Shown piece after piece: positions 9,003-17,857 of a stretch of 64,000 bases of DNA (its first letter is position 1; each line of letters begins with the position of its first letter). A model generated the notes under the pieces. That model worked only from the letters and a program-made list of their open reading frames with translations. It did not search any database and had not been told where the DNA came from. The stretch spans positions 2,418,001-2,482,000 of the forward strand of contig JAKCFM010000001.1 of assembly GCA_025041195.1 (NCBI GenBank), written 5' to 3'. Source of the DNA: Halobacteriales archaeon YIM A00013. GTDB taxonomy: Archaea; Halobacteriota; Halobacteria; Halobacteriales; Haloarculaceae. The translations under genes were made by a program, and so were the position numbers.

Positions 9003-10898
9003 GTGCAACAAACACGATTGAGACGGACGACAGTCCCGGTTCTGATCGCGCTGCTGGTGGTGGTACAACCGATAGGGGCGGCGGGTGGTGGGCCAGCGGA
9101 CCCATCTTCGACGGACACGACGACGGTGACCGTTATTTCCTACAATGACATTCAGACGGCGATGTCGGATCCATCAGCGATGGGGTCGCTGGTTGGTGCG
9201 ATTGAAGAACGTCGCGCGATGCATTCGAATCCGACGGTGGTGGTCGGCGGTGGTGATGAGGTGAGTCCGAGTTCGCTGTCGCCGGTGAGCAACTGGACGG
9301 TTCCGGTGGCGGTATTGAACGCCATCGATCCCGCGGCGGAGGTGGTCGGGAATCACGATCTGGACTATGGCTTCGATGCGGTGGCTTCGTTTGCGAACGC
9401 CTCATCGTTCCCGTGGTTGCTATCGAACGTTCGCGATTCTTCGGGCGAACCAGTCGAAGGGACGGAGAACTACACTATCGTCGAGCGCGACGGCGTGCGG
9501 ATTGGTGTGGTGGGGTTGGTCGATGGGGCGATCGACCCGAAGACGGCCGTCGATTTCGACGAAGCGGGATACAACATCGAGTCGTTCACCGAGCGCGGTG
9601 ATACGATCGCGCGCCAGCTCAAAACCCAGAACGACGTGGATGTGGTGATTGGGGCGGCGCATATTGGCGTGCCTGAATCGAAGGAGCTCGCGCGTTCGTC
9701 CGAGCACATCGACGTGATCGTCACGGGAGACGATGAGATCGAGTATGCGCCACAGGAAACGTCCGGGACGGTGATAATGGAGGCAGAGGCCCGCGGTGAG
9801 CATCTCGCGGAGGTCAATCTCACGGTCGGGGCAAACGGATCGGTGTCGATGCAGGACGGTCAGTTGCTCGATGTTGGTGGTCCAACCGCGCCGATGAACG
9901 ATTCCGTTCGCCAGCTCGTTGCGGACGCTCGGTCGCGCCAGTTGGACGAGACGATCGGCACGACGACCGGGCGCCTTGATTCGACGTTCACGGCAAACTA
10001 TCACGACGAGACCGCCTGGGGGAATCTCATCACCGATGCGTTCCGTAATCGGACAGGTGCTGACGTGGCAGTAACCAATGCGGGCGGTATTCGTGGCGAT
10101 TTCGTGATGGAACCTGGCCCGATCACGTACGATGACGTCTACACGTCGCTTCCGTTCGGGAACACGCTCGTCACGAAAGAACTGACTGGAGCTGAGCTCC
10201 GCTCACTGCTCGAAAGCCAGCTCGTCACGCTCGATTCACCCGATGGCGAACGGTACGGCCAGGAGCCGTCACTGCAGGTCAGTGGCGTTCGCTACGAGTA
10301 TCTCGCCCATGCGAACGTTTCCAATCGGATTCGAGACGTGACCGTCGGTGGTGAGCCGATTGATCCGGATGCGACCTACACGGTGACGGTTAACTCCTAC
10401 ATGGCCGGCTGGGACGATCTCAGCACGCAGCCGACGGTGTCCCACGACTACACGCTCTACGGGACGGCCGTCGCCGAGTACATTGCATCGAGAGGAACCA
10501 TCGATCCCCCCTCCGAGGATCGAATTCGCCGCGTTGACCGCGAAATCGCGCCTGGACAACAACGCGGTGCACCGCGGGGGACTGTTCCACTGCAGTTTTC
10601 GGTCCCCGAGAACGTAACAGCCGTCAACGAATCGACGGCGCGGATTCAGAACCGAACGTCGGGTGACATCTCCGCTGAACGCGTCCAGTTAGCAAACGAT
10701 CGACTGCTCGTTTTCGTGGATGGCGAGGCGTATCGGTCGCTCGCCAGCAACAGCGCATCGTTGCAGCTCTATGTCGAATACACCGATCGGACGTACGATT
10801 CTGAGCTGGTGTATTTCGAAAACAGCGTGCTCAATAGCGAGGTGCGAGGTTGGAACGAAACGGCGAGTAGCGTTTCGAATGGGAAGAGTGCAGGCTAA
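9003..10898 (+). CDS. secreted 5'-nucleotidase/UshA-like metallophosphatase
   Basis: A 631-residue exported protein. GTG start; residues 8-28 form a Sec-type signal peptide ending near A-A-G-G-G. The N-terminal calcineurin-like domain (about 40-290) has G-N-H-D around residue 118 and an A-H-I-G segment near 219; the C-terminal 5'-nucleotidase domain (about 315-510) carries N-A-G-G-I-R and the long substrate-stacking region. The family hydrolyses nucleotides or cyclic nucleotides outside the cell to recover phosphate and nucleoside. Two usual metal-ligand motifs differ: N-D-I-Q replaces N-D-x-H, and G-D-D-E replaces G-H-x-H/Q. I believe related haloarchaeal proteins share this, so it may be a lineage variant. 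A further domain of about 120 residues follows at the C-terminus. Monocistronic. Confidence 0.85.
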   Translation: MQQTRLRRTTVPVLIALLVVVQPIGAAGGGPADPSSTDTTTVTVISYNDIQTAMSDPSAMGSLVGAIEERRAMHSNPTVVVGGGDEVSPSSLSPVSNWTVPVAVLNAIDPAAEVVGNHDLDYGFDAVASFANASSFPWLLSNVRDSSGEPVEGTENYTIVERDGVRIGVVGLVDGAIDPKTAVDFDEAGYNIESFTERGDTIARQLKTQNDVDVVIGAAHIGVPESKELARSSEHIDVIVTGDDEIEYAPQETSGTVIMEAEARGEHLAEVNLTVGANGSVSMQDGQLLDVGGPTAPMNDSVRQLVADARSRQLDETIGTTTGRLDSTFTANYHDETAWGNLITDAFRNRTGADVAVTNAGGIRGDFVMEPGPITYDDVYTSLPFGNTLVTKELTGAELRSLLESQLVTLDSPDGERYGQEPSLQVSGVRYEYLAHANVSNRIRDVTVGGEPIDPDATYTVTVNSYMAGWDDLSTQPTVSHDYTLYGTAVAEYIASRGTIDPPSEDRIRRVDREIAPGQQRGAPRGTVPLQFSVPENVTAVNESTARIQNRTSGDISAERVQLANDRLLVFVDGEAYRSLASNSASLQLYVEYTDRTYDSELVYFENSVLNSEVRGWNETASSVSNGKSAG

Positions 10899-11002
10899 TA
10901 ATTCGTGTTTGCTTCAAACTAATTCGACACTGTATCGACCGCTAAACGTGCCAAGAAACGACAGAATTGCGTGTTGCATTAAATTCTAACATACGCCAAT
11001 TC

Positions 11003-11365
11003 TCAGCCGAACATCTCAGCACGAGTGGTTGGATGGTCGCCACTCATTTCCTCGATGAGTTCCACCCGCTCGTCAGCATTTGAGGCCACCCACCGCTCTA
11101 GGGGCTTGGAGTCCTGATTTTCGTACACTTCATACAATGTGAGTGAGTCCTCCCACAGATCGAAGAACACGTCCCGAAACCAGTTTTGCATCAGATCGAA
11201 CTCACCGGATGATTTTGTATGAACGAACATTGGGCTCGTTTCTCTCTGGTGTTCCCGTGGCTCACCATCCGGAGTAGCGATATTGTACCAGCCAATTCCG
11301 ACTGCGCTGTCTTCAATTTCGACCCCGTTGATGGATGCCGGATACGTGTAAATTCTGATGTTCAT
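11003..11365 (-). CDS. hypothetical protein, 120 aa
   Basis: An acidic soluble protein with no signal peptide, membrane helix or motif that I recognise. Base composition is more AT-rich than the neighbouring core genes, and it is paired in the same direction with another orphan (11402-11899), 36 bases apart, so the two probably form one transcript. The pair lies between two highly conserved haloarchaeal genes and looks like an accessory insertion. The ATG at 11365 is the only good start. Function unknown. Confidence 0.55.
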   Translation of the reverse strand: MNIRIYTYPASINGVEIEDSAVGIGWYNIATPDGEPREHQRETSPMFVHTKSSGEFDLMQNWFRDVFFDLWEDSLTLYEVYENQDSKPLERWVASNADERVELIEEMSGDHPTTRAEMFG

Positions 11366-11401
11366 ATGCTTCCATTCGTCAAAGAACGCAGGGGGGAGCG
11401 T

Positions 11402-11899
11402 TTATTCGACAAATTTCATTACTCTATTATTTATTTCTGGATTGTTAATTCCCGAAGAATCATCGAGTGTCGATGGATACTTCAGCAGCAAATAGATCTC
11501 GTATTCCTCTTCAACGGCTGTTGTAATCAGCTCTCTCGTCGTCCCATCTCTTCCAGTATAATTTATCACATAAAGATTTTTCTGGGAGATCTGTTCTGAC
11601 GGAAGATAAGAAGCGAACCGACGATACGCCTCTCGTGGAGTTTCCATCAGTTCGAATTCATTGTCCCGTTCGAGTTTGGATTCAATGTCGAACACCACTG
11701 ATTCGATAACCTCCAGGGACACCACAGCGACAACGACGAGAAAGAGAATATTCGCATTCGTAGAGGGGAGCGACGGGACAAACTCCACAAAAAACAACGA
11801 TATGACAACCAGCAGGACGACAACTCCCTTTGCAATTCTCCGAATCCGATTATTCCGATACCGATCGATGAAATCCGATAGATACGCACTTACTCCCAT
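11402..11899 (-). CDS. hypothetical membrane protein with two N-terminal helices
   Basis: A 165-residue protein: a basic amphipathic N-terminus (residues 8-22), two adjacent membrane helices (about 24-44 and 48-66), and a cytoplasmic domain of roughly 95 residues containing R-D-G-T-T-R-E-L-I-T-T and Y-E-I-Y-L-L-L strands. Low GC. The family is not recognised. It is upstream of, and probably cotranscribed with, the 120-aa orphan at 11003-11365. An AT-rich stretch right before its ATG (11900-11940) is a plausible promoter. The arrangement resembles small membrane-associated accessory pairs, but no function can be assigned. Confidence 0.5.
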   Translation of the reverse strand: MGVSAYLSDFIDRYRNNRIRRIAKGVVVLLVVISLFFVEFVPSLPSTNANILFLVVVAVVSLEVIESVVFDIESKLERDNEFELMETPREAYRRFASYLPSEQISQKNLYVINYTGRDGTTRELITTAVEEEYEIYLLLKYPSTLDDSSGINNPEINNRVMKFVE

Positions 11900-12122
11900 A
11901 TATCATAATTGTAGATATAATATAAAAATTTAACTACAGTTTTTACGTACGATTTATACTATTGCGAATACGAACCGGCTCCAAGATTTGTTGTCAGAAT
12001 AAATCACACTACAAACCAATTTTCAGATTCTCCCATAATGAGATGTCCACAATATGTAGTGTAACTGATCACCGGTGTCAGCGTCCAACACATCCATATC
12101 TCTCCGAACTGTATGCCCGTGG

Positions 12123-13403
12123 ATGACAACAACGAATGGATCTCTGGGACGGCTTTTCTCGCGGTATCGATCCGTCCCGATCGTGTATCGGTTGGCGATT
12201 GCGTTTGTGTTCGGAGTGATTGTTGCGTTCGTTGTCGGCCCGCCTGCCGAACGCCTCGCACCGATCGGCGATCTCTTCTTGCGGTTGTTGGAGATGATTG
12301 TCGTTCCAGTGGTGGTGTTCAGCCTGCTGGCAGGCGTTCGACGGCTCTCGCCCGCACAGATGGGACGCGTTGGCGTGTACGTTGTTGGGTTGTACGCCAT
12401 CACAACCACTATCGCTGGAATCATTGGACTGGGGCTGGCGAATCTCCTCCAGCCAGGACGCGGCGTCCAATTCACCGGTGGGGCAGCGAAATCAGCCGAG
12501 GCCCCAACCATCAAAGAGGTACTGCTGGGAATTGTCCCCACCAATCCAATCACCGCTCTGGCAGAAGGAAATCTCATCTCGATCATCTTCTTCGTGATCG
12601 TCTTTGGCATCGCTCTCGCGCTCGTTCTGGACCGAACTGACGATGATACGGTCGAAGCGGGGGCGAGCACGGTGTTTGCGATCGCACAGGCGGGAATGGA
12701 AGCAATGTTCACCCTGGTGTGGGGTGTGATGGAGTTCGGCGTCATCGGTGTGTTTGCGCTTGTCGCCGCCGAACTCGCCGGCCGCGACGTTGGAGCGATC
12801 CTGGCACTGGGATCGCTGGTTGGCGTGATCGCGCTCGCCATCGGCGTCCACATCGTCGTTACATACCTGCTCGTGATCGTGCTGGGGCTCATTGGCGAGT
12901 CACCGATCGCGTTCCTCCGCGGGGCGAAAAACGCGATGACGACCGCGTTCTCGATCCGGTCCTCAAGCGCAACGCTGCCGGTGACGATGACTGACGCAGA
13001 AGAACAACTCCGAATCGACGAACGAGTGTACGGCTTTGCGCTCCCACTTGGCTCGACCGCGAACATGGACGGCGCGGCGATCCGACAGGCCGTGACAGTG
13101 GTCTTCGCCGCCAACGTTGTTGGCCAGCCGCTGGCGCTGGGCGATCAGGCGGCCATCCTGTTGATCACCGTGCTCGTCTCGATCGGGACGGCCGGGGTCC
13201 CCGGTGCCGGACTGATCATGCTGACGATCGTGCTCCAGCAGGCGGGGCTTCCGCTGACGGTTGTTGGCTTTGTGGCCGCAGTGGATCCGATCCTGGGCCG
13301 CATCGCAACGATGAACAACGTCACCGGCGATCTTGCCGTCTCGACGCTTGTGGGCAAACTCACCGGCTCGATCGATCTCGACGACGGCGTCTGGGCCGAC
13401 TGA
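12123..13403 (+). CDS. dicarboxylate/amino acid:cation symporter (DAACS family)
   Basis: A 426-residue membrane transporter of the GltP/DctA family, which imports glutamate, aspartate or C4-dicarboxylates with sodium or protons. Eight membrane segments and the two re-entrant hairpins are evident. Diagnostic motifs are N-M-D-G-A-A at about residue 315, G-T-A-G-V-P-G-A-G near 355 and N-N-V-T-G-D-L-A near 405, which together make the substrate and cation site. An upstream in-frame ATG at 12075 would add 16 residues; the ATG at 12123 begins a normal short N-terminus and is preferred. Monocistronic, followed by an iron alcohol dehydrogenase. Confidence 0.9.
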   Translation: MTTTNGSLGRLFSRYRSVPIVYRLAIAFVFGVIVAFVVGPPAERLAPIGDLFLRLLEMIVVPVVVFSLLAGVRRLSPAQMGRVGVYVVGLYAITTTIAGIIGLGLANLLQPGRGVQFTGGAAKSAEAPTIKEVLLGIVPTNPITALAEGNLISIIFFVIVFGIALALVLDRTDDDTVEAGASTVFAIAQAGMEAMFTLVWGVMEFGVIGVFALVAAELAGRDVGAILALGSLVGVIALAIGVHIVVTYLLVIVLGLIGESPIAFLRGAKNAMTTAFSIRSSSATLPVTMTDAEEQLRIDERVYGFALPLGSTANMDGAAIRQAVTVVFAANVVGQPLALGDQAAILLITVLVSIGTAGVPGAGLIMLTIVLQQAGLPLTVVGFVAAVDPILGRIATMNNVTGDLAVSTLVGKLTGSIDLDDGVWAD

Positions 13404-13457
13404 ACCGCTCGCGACGACGGGCAGAGGGCTTTGGTGATTGCCGACGTATATTCCGAT

Positions 13458-14648
13458 ATGTCGACTGATGCGTTTCGATTCGAGTACGCACCGGGAGCCC
13501 TCCGATACGGCCGTGGCTGTGTCGAGCCCCTTGACGAGGAACTCGCCCAACAGGGCGCCAGCAACGCACTGCTCGTCACCGGCCAGACTGTTGGCACCAC
13601 CGAGGCAGTAATCGATCCGGTGCTCGAAGGCGGAGGCGATCGCATCGGGCCCGTGTTCGCTGAAACAACGCCACAAAAGCGCCTCGAAACTGTTCTCGAT
13701 GGGCTCTCTGTCGCCCGTACCGCAGAAGCCGACGCGATCGTGAGTCTGGGTGGCGGCAGCAGTCTCGATGTGGCTACGGCAATCCGGGCGCTCTCGGCCG
13801 ATGACCGCGACCCGGAGACGATTCGTGAAGCGTTCGAACGGAACCAGACGCTCTCGGTCACCGCAGAGCCACTGCTCCCCATGCTCGTGCTCCCAACGAC
13901 GCTCGCCGGCGCGGACTGCTCGATGGGAGCGGGAATCAACGCACACACGGAGGCTGGGGTGATCCGGGGTGGATGCTACGACGCCCGACTCATGCCGGAC
14001 GCGCTCTGCTACGATCCAGCACTGATCGAAACGACGCCCTCGACAGTTCTGTATGCGTCTGCGATGAACGGCTTCGATAAAGGGATTGAATCGCTCTATT
14101 CACCAGCGAGTACGCCGATCACCGATGCCACCGCCGCTCACGGACTGTCACTGCTCGCAGAAGGACTCCCCGCGCTGGGTGCTGGAAAACGCGACGATGA
14201 CACCCTCCACGACGCGATCGTCGGCACAATTCTGGTCCAGTACGGCGTCGCGCGCGCGGATGGATCAACGCTGTCAGTCATCCATGCGTTTGGCCACGGC
14301 ATCAATCGCGGGTTTGAAATCCAACAGGGGGCCGCACACGGAATCGTCGCGCCGCACGTGCTTGCGGCGGTGTTCGAACGGATCGATGGCAATAGAACCG
14401 AACTGGCCCGCGCGCTCGGCGTCGCGAACGCGTCGGACGATCACGCGTCGGCGGTCGTCACCGCTGTCACCGAAATTCGGGACGCACTCGGCCTTGCACA
14501 ATCACTTCGGTCGATCGATGACATGGACCGATCGGACCTTTCGAGCGTTGCAGCCACAATCGCGGCTGATGGACTGATCTCGAACACGCCACCCGGACTC
14601 GACCTCTCACAGTCTGCGATTGAGACGGTTCTTGAGCGCGCGTGGTGA
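13458..14648 (+). CDS. iron-containing alcohol dehydrogenase family protein
   Basis: A 396-residue NAD(P)-dependent dehydrogenase. The dinucleotide site G-G-G-S-S-L-D is around residue 100, and the metal-binding histidines are in H276-A-F-G-H280 and H294, the usual pattern for group III iron alcohol dehydrogenases and related glycerol dehydrogenases. It should interconvert an alcohol and an aldehyde or ketone; the substrate is not deducible. An in-frame GTG/ATG 27 bases upstream is less likely than the ATG at 13458, where homologous proteins begin M-S-T-x-x-F-x-F-x-Y. Directly downstream on the opposite strand is tRNA-Asn. Confidence 0.85.
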   Translation: MSTDAFRFEYAPGALRYGRGCVEPLDEELAQQGASNALLVTGQTVGTTEAVIDPVLEGGGDRIGPVFAETTPQKRLETVLDGLSVARTAEADAIVSLGGGSSLDVATAIRALSADDRDPETIREAFERNQTLSVTAEPLLPMLVLPTTLAGADCSMGAGINAHTEAGVIRGGCYDARLMPDALCYDPALIETTPSTVLYASAMNGFDKGIESLYSPASTPITDATAAHGLSLLAEGLPALGAGKRDDDTLHDAIVGTILVQYGVARADGSTLSVIHAFGHGINRGFEIQQGAAHGIVAPHVLAAVFERIDGNRTELARALGVANASDDHASAVVTAVTEIRDALGLAQSLRSIDDMDRSDLSSVAATIAADGLISNTPPGLDLSQSAIETVLERAW

Positions 14649-14666
14649 TGAAACCGACAGAATGAG

Positions 14667-14739
14667 CGCCACCACCAGGGCTTGAACCTGGGACAACCTC
14701 GTTAACAGCGAGGTGCTCTACCAGCTGAGCTATGGCGGC
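14667..14739 (-). tRNA. tRNA-Asn (GTT)
   Basis: A 73-base cloverleaf on the reverse strand. The acceptor stem GCCGCCA pairs with TGGTGGC (one G-T pair), the D arm is AGCTCAGCTGGTAGAGC-like, the anticodon stem CCTCG/CGAGG encloses a loop with anticodon GTT, and the T arm contains GGTTCAA. The discriminator base is G. There is no intron and the gene does not encode the terminal CCA, so the CCA-adding enzyme encoded 94 bases away on the other strand must complete it. Confidence 0.95.
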
Positions 14740-14832
14740 CCGTAACTGCACCCGAAGGTACTCGCAGTCCCTTGAAATTCCTTTCGTTTTCCACTCCGAT
14801 ATCCTTACCCACGACAGGAGCGTTCGATCGCT

Positions 14833-16182
14833 ATGAGCGATCAGTTCGAGGCGGTAATCGATCGGGTTCGCGACCGCTTCGATCCCGATCCAGACGAGCG
14901 TGCCCGCTTGGAGCAGGCGGCGGACGCGTTGCGAGAGCGCGCCCGCCGCGGCGTTTCCACACTTTCTGTATCGGCTGACGTCATCCAGGTTGGCTCAACG
15001 GCGAGAGAAACCTGGACCAGCGGCGACCGTGATATTGACGTGTTCGTCCGATTTCCACCCACTCTCTCACGATCCGAGCTCGAAACCCACGGACTGGCCG
15101 TCGGCTGGTCGGTGCTACCGGATGGCCGCGAAGAGTACGCCGAGCACCCCTACGTCACCGGCGAGTATGACGGCTTTGCGGTCGATGTGGTCCCCTGTTT
15201 TGCGGTTGAGTCCGCAGCTGAGATCCAGTCTGCCGTCGATCGAACCCCGTTCCACAACGCCTACGTCAGCGAACGGCTCGATGCCGAGCTCGCCGGGGAA
15301 GTGCGGCTCGCAAAGGGGTTCTGTAAGGCAATTGGCGTGTATGGGAGTGATCTCCGGACGAAAGGGCTCTCTGGCTACTGCACCGAGTTGCTCGTCATCG
15401 AGTATGGCGGCTTCGAGGCGTTCTGTCGAGCGATCGCAGAGTGGCAACTGCCGGTGGTGCTCGATCCAGAATCGCACGGCACAGAAACGTTCGACGACCC
15501 GCTGGTGGTGATCGACCCGACCGATCCCACGAGAAACGTCGCGTCGGTCTGTTCGACCACGAACGTAGCCAGACTGATTCACCACAGCCGGGCGCTCGTT
15601 TCGGATCCGAGCGTCGACCAGTTTACTCCCACCGACCCCGAGCCGCTGACAACGGCGGCGTACAGCGCACATATCGAGCGCCGCGGAACGATCCCGGTGG
15701 CCCTCCGGTTTGACGCGCCATCGATCGTGGACGACCAGCTCTATCCCCAGCTTGAGCGCTCACTTGCGGGACTCCACGCAGCACTCGAACGGCACGGCTT
15801 CGAGCCGATTCGTGCGGCCACGTTTGCGGACGAAACCGCCGTGCTCTTCGTAGAATGTGAACGCGCGACGCTGCCAGCGATCGAGTGCCACACCGGCCCC
15901 CCCGTGGATGTCGGCTCACACGCAGCGGATTTCGTGGAGAAATACGCCGAGAGCGACGCCTACGGCCCGTTCATCGACGGCAATCGCTACGTGGCAGAAC
16001 GGACCAGAGAAATTCAGACCATTGCGGAGCTGATCGAAGCGAAACTGTTCTCGATAAAACTCGGAGCGGCCGTCAAACGGACGCTCAAATCGGAGTACGA
16101 ACTGCTCGTTGGCCCGGAAACGACGGCCCTACTTCCCGAGTTCGAGCACGAACTCGCCCGGTATTTTTCACCGCATCCCTGA
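14833..16182 (+). CDS. cca: CCA-adding tRNA nucleotidyltransferase (archaeal class I)
   Basis: A 449-residue enzyme that adds or repairs the 3'-terminal CCA of tRNA using CTP and ATP. The nucleotidyltransferase head has G-S-T-A-R-E near residue 54 followed by D67-I-D69, the metal-binding aspartates, and a third acidic position in the D-G-F-A-V-D-V-V-P segment (about 115). Central and C-terminal tRNA-binding domains follow; the length equals that of characterised archaeal enzymes. The neighbouring tRNA-Asn gene lacks an encoded CCA. It is followed 47 bases later by a small haloarchaeal gene in the same direction. Confidence 0.95.
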   Translation: MSDQFEAVIDRVRDRFDPDPDERARLEQAADALRERARRGVSTLSVSADVIQVGSTARETWTSGDRDIDVFVRFPPTLSRSELETHGLAVGWSVLPDGREEYAEHPYVTGEYDGFAVDVVPCFAVESAAEIQSAVDRTPFHNAYVSERLDAELAGEVRLAKGFCKAIGVYGSDLRTKGLSGYCTELLVIEYGGFEAFCRAIAEWQLPVVLDPESHGTETFDDPLVVIDPTDPTRNVASVCSTTNVARLIHHSRALVSDPSVDQFTPTDPEPLTTAAYSAHIERRGTIPVALRFDAPSIVDDQLYPQLERSLAGLHAALERHGFEPIRAATFADETAVLFVECERATLPAIECHTGPPVDVGSHAADFVEKYAESDAYGPFIDGNRYVAERTREIQTIAELIEAKLFSIKLGAAVKRTLKSEYELLVGPETTALLPEFEHELARYFSPHP

Positions 16183-16229
16183 CAACCGCGAGGGGCAATC
16201 ACTTTGCGTGTCGATCCGTTGTGGCGGGT

Positions 16230-16700
16230 ATGGACACCGCAGACGAGGCCGTCACGGACAACTGGACGGCTGTCATTGACGACATGGAAGCCACGGCAAA
16301 CGAGTATCGGGCGGCCGGCTGGACGGTGATTGAACTCCACCCCGGCGACGTCACCGGCTCAACGGATGAGCCGGCTGGCTTCGACGTTGTCGTTCCCGAC
16401 AACGAATTTGCACAGCTCGAATCAGCGGTCGAAGACGCAGCGTTCGACGACACCGAACTGTTCGGAGCCACCCACGGCGGCACACGATTCGTTCTCTCGG
16501 TGACGTTCGACAGCGAGAACGAGTTTGCAGTCTGTTGTCCGCTGTATTTCGATGGGTCCGTGGCCCGATCACTGGCGCAAACGACTACTGACGGACTCGT
16601 AACCAGAATTCGACCGCTGACGAACGATCGCGCGGTTACCATCGAATACCACGACCCGGATCCACTGTTTCCCGAGGAGCTCACGGATCAATCGGCCTGA
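16230..16700 (+). CDS. haloarchaeal conserved protein, DUF7529-like
   Basis: A 156-residue acidic soluble protein. It has a helical N-terminus with W-x-x-V-I-x-D-M-E, then A-G-W-T-V-x-x-L-x-P-G-D, and an alpha/beta core. The same layout (W-x-x-x-x-x-D-M, G-W-x-x-x, aerobic-looking G-D-x-G/T, and Y/F-D strands) recurs in the 31795-32334 protein of this window, so they appear to be paralogues. I believe this is the DUF7529 family of haloarchaea, without known function. The position just after cca is suggestive of tRNA-related expression but is not proof. The C-terminus overlaps the convergent gene by 13 bases. Confidence 0.7.
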   Translation: MDTADEAVTDNWTAVIDDMEATANEYRAAGWTVIELHPGDVTGSTDEPAGFDVVVPDNEFAQLESAVEDAAFDDTELFGATHGGTRFVLSVTFDSENEFAVCCPLYFDGSVARSLAQTTTDGLVTRIRPLTNDRAVTIEYHDPDPLFPEELTDQSA

Positions 16701-17419
16701 TCGTCATCGTCATCGTCCGCGTCGTCGGCCAGCTCCTCGCTTCTGAGCTCGGCACTCGCTGTTCTGACTTCACGCATTATCTCCGAGATCCGCGCTTCGG
16801 CTTCGAGTTCCTGTTCGACGGTGAGATCAACCCCCTCGACCTCAAGTAAGAACTTCGCCACTTCCGTCGATTCGTACATGATGTCATCGAGTTCCTCTGC
16901 CGTGAAGAAATCACACATCGCCCCATAGAGAAACGTCGCGCCGGCCGTTCTGATCTTCTCCTCGAACGCAGCGCGCGCTTGATTGACCGCCTGTGGGGTG
17001 TACGTGTCCTCCATAAACGGCACGAGCTCGGGGAGATTCTCGCCAATTTTCGTCATCTCTACGCCGGTTTCCGTCCGGAAATCCGAACAGAGCCGGGCGA
17101 TCGCCCACTCGCGCGCGGTAATGTACGTCCGATCGCGAAGGAACTCGTTCGCGCGATCGTACTGACTCCCGTCAATCTTTTTGAACCGATCGTACTGGGC
17201 AATCTCCTCAGGAACGGTGTCTTCAGCATCGTCCACCTCGTCATCGTTTGATTCGGTCGCCTCCGATTCGGTGTCCCCACCGTGATCACCGTTCGAATCG
17301 TCGTGATCTGCTGTGGGGACATCAAACGTCGCCTGTGCACCGGTATCGGAACGGTTGCCGTGCGGATCGCTGGTTGGCTTCCCTGGCGCCTGCTCGTCAA
17401 TCCGTCCGTCGTCGTCCAT
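16688..17419 (-). CDS. haloarchaeal conserved protein, DUF5806-like
   Basis: A 243-residue protein with a disordered, Asp/His/Ser-rich first 85 residues and a highly conserved-looking helical core from about residue 88 (F-K-K-I-D-G, Y-I-T-A-R-E-W-A-I-A-R-L-C-S-D-F-R-T-E-T-G-V-E-M). The core matches the haloarchaeal DUF5806 family as I remember it. The conserved helix pair with T-A-R-E-W-A-I-A-R-L resembles a DNA- or RNA-binding helical fold, but no role is established. The acidic C-terminal tail (poly-Asp) is typical of halophiles. Its end overlaps the convergent DUF7529-like gene by 13 bases. Confidence 0.75.
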   Translation of the reverse strand: MDDDGRIDEQAPGKPTSDPHGNRSDTGAQATFDVPTADHDDSNGDHGGDTESEATESNDDEVDDAEDTVPEEIAQYDRFKKIDGSQYDRANEFLRDRTYITAREWAIARLCSDFRTETGVEMTKIGENLPELVPFMEDTYTPQAVNQARAAFEEKIRTAGATFLYGAMCDFFTAEELDDIMYESTEVAKFLLEVEGVDLTVEQELEAEARISEIMREVRTASAELRSEELADDADDDDDDQAD

Positions 17420-17494
17420 ACAGTGGGTGACTCGGGAGAGACGAAAAAGCGTGATGGCGAGAGGCTTTTGGTCGGCGCGGGCGAGCCACCAGTA

Positions 17495-17857
17495 ATGAGG
17501 ATCCTGGTAGGGATCGATCAGTCTGACCGGGTCGCGCCGGTGCTCTCTGGGGCGTGCCAGCGGCTCTCGGACGGCGATTCGATCACCGTCGCGGTGGTGG
17601 CCCCCACTGACGAGGCATCGATGGACGAACTCGAAATGGCCGTGTCGGACTATGTCGATGCGAACGAGCTGGGTGCGACGGTGACCACGCTTTCAGGCCA
17701 TCCGGGGAGTGAACTCGTCGAGCTCGCCGAGCGCAAGGGGTTCGATCGACTGGTGATCGATGGCGGCCGACGGAGCCCCCTCGGAAAGATTCAGCTTGCC
17801 GCGCTCACGGAGTTCGTGCTGTTGAACGCCACAATGACGGTCACACTGATACGATGA
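17495..17857 (+). CDS. UspA-like universal stress protein (minimal)
   Basis: A 120-residue alpha/beta protein beginning M-R-I-L-V-G-I-D with the Usp-type first strand. The C-terminus contains G-G-R-R-S-P-L-G-K-I and T-E-F-V-L-L-N-A-T-x-T-V, which I associate with a haloarchaeal Usp subgroup lacking the standard G-x2-G-x9-G-S/T ATP motif. It may bind a nucleotide or act by protein contact. The next gene (GNAT) starts inside its stop codon (ATGA, 17854-17857), so both are translationally coupled. Much longer upstream in-frame reading exists, but only this ATG yields the Usp fold. Confidence 0.75.
   Translation: MRILVGIDQSDRVAPVLSGACQRLSDGDSITVAVVAPTDEASMDELEMAVSDYVDANELGATVTTLSGHPGSELVELAERKGFDRLVIDGGRRSPLGKIQLAALTEFVLLNATMTVTLIR

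Noticed and set aside
12023-13114. 363-codon minus frame over the symporter
   Set aside because: Ser/Thr/Ala/Pro-rich shadow with no recognisable motif, opposite the well-supported DAACS gene.
12963-13948. 327-codon minus frame over symporter end and alcohol dehydrogenase
   Set aside because: Antisense shadow; basic and low-complexity, without motifs, opposite an iron ADH with intact metal ligands.
15885-16229. upstream extension of the DUF7529-like protein
   Set aside because: It lies within cca in another frame; the ATG at 16230 gives the conserved start.
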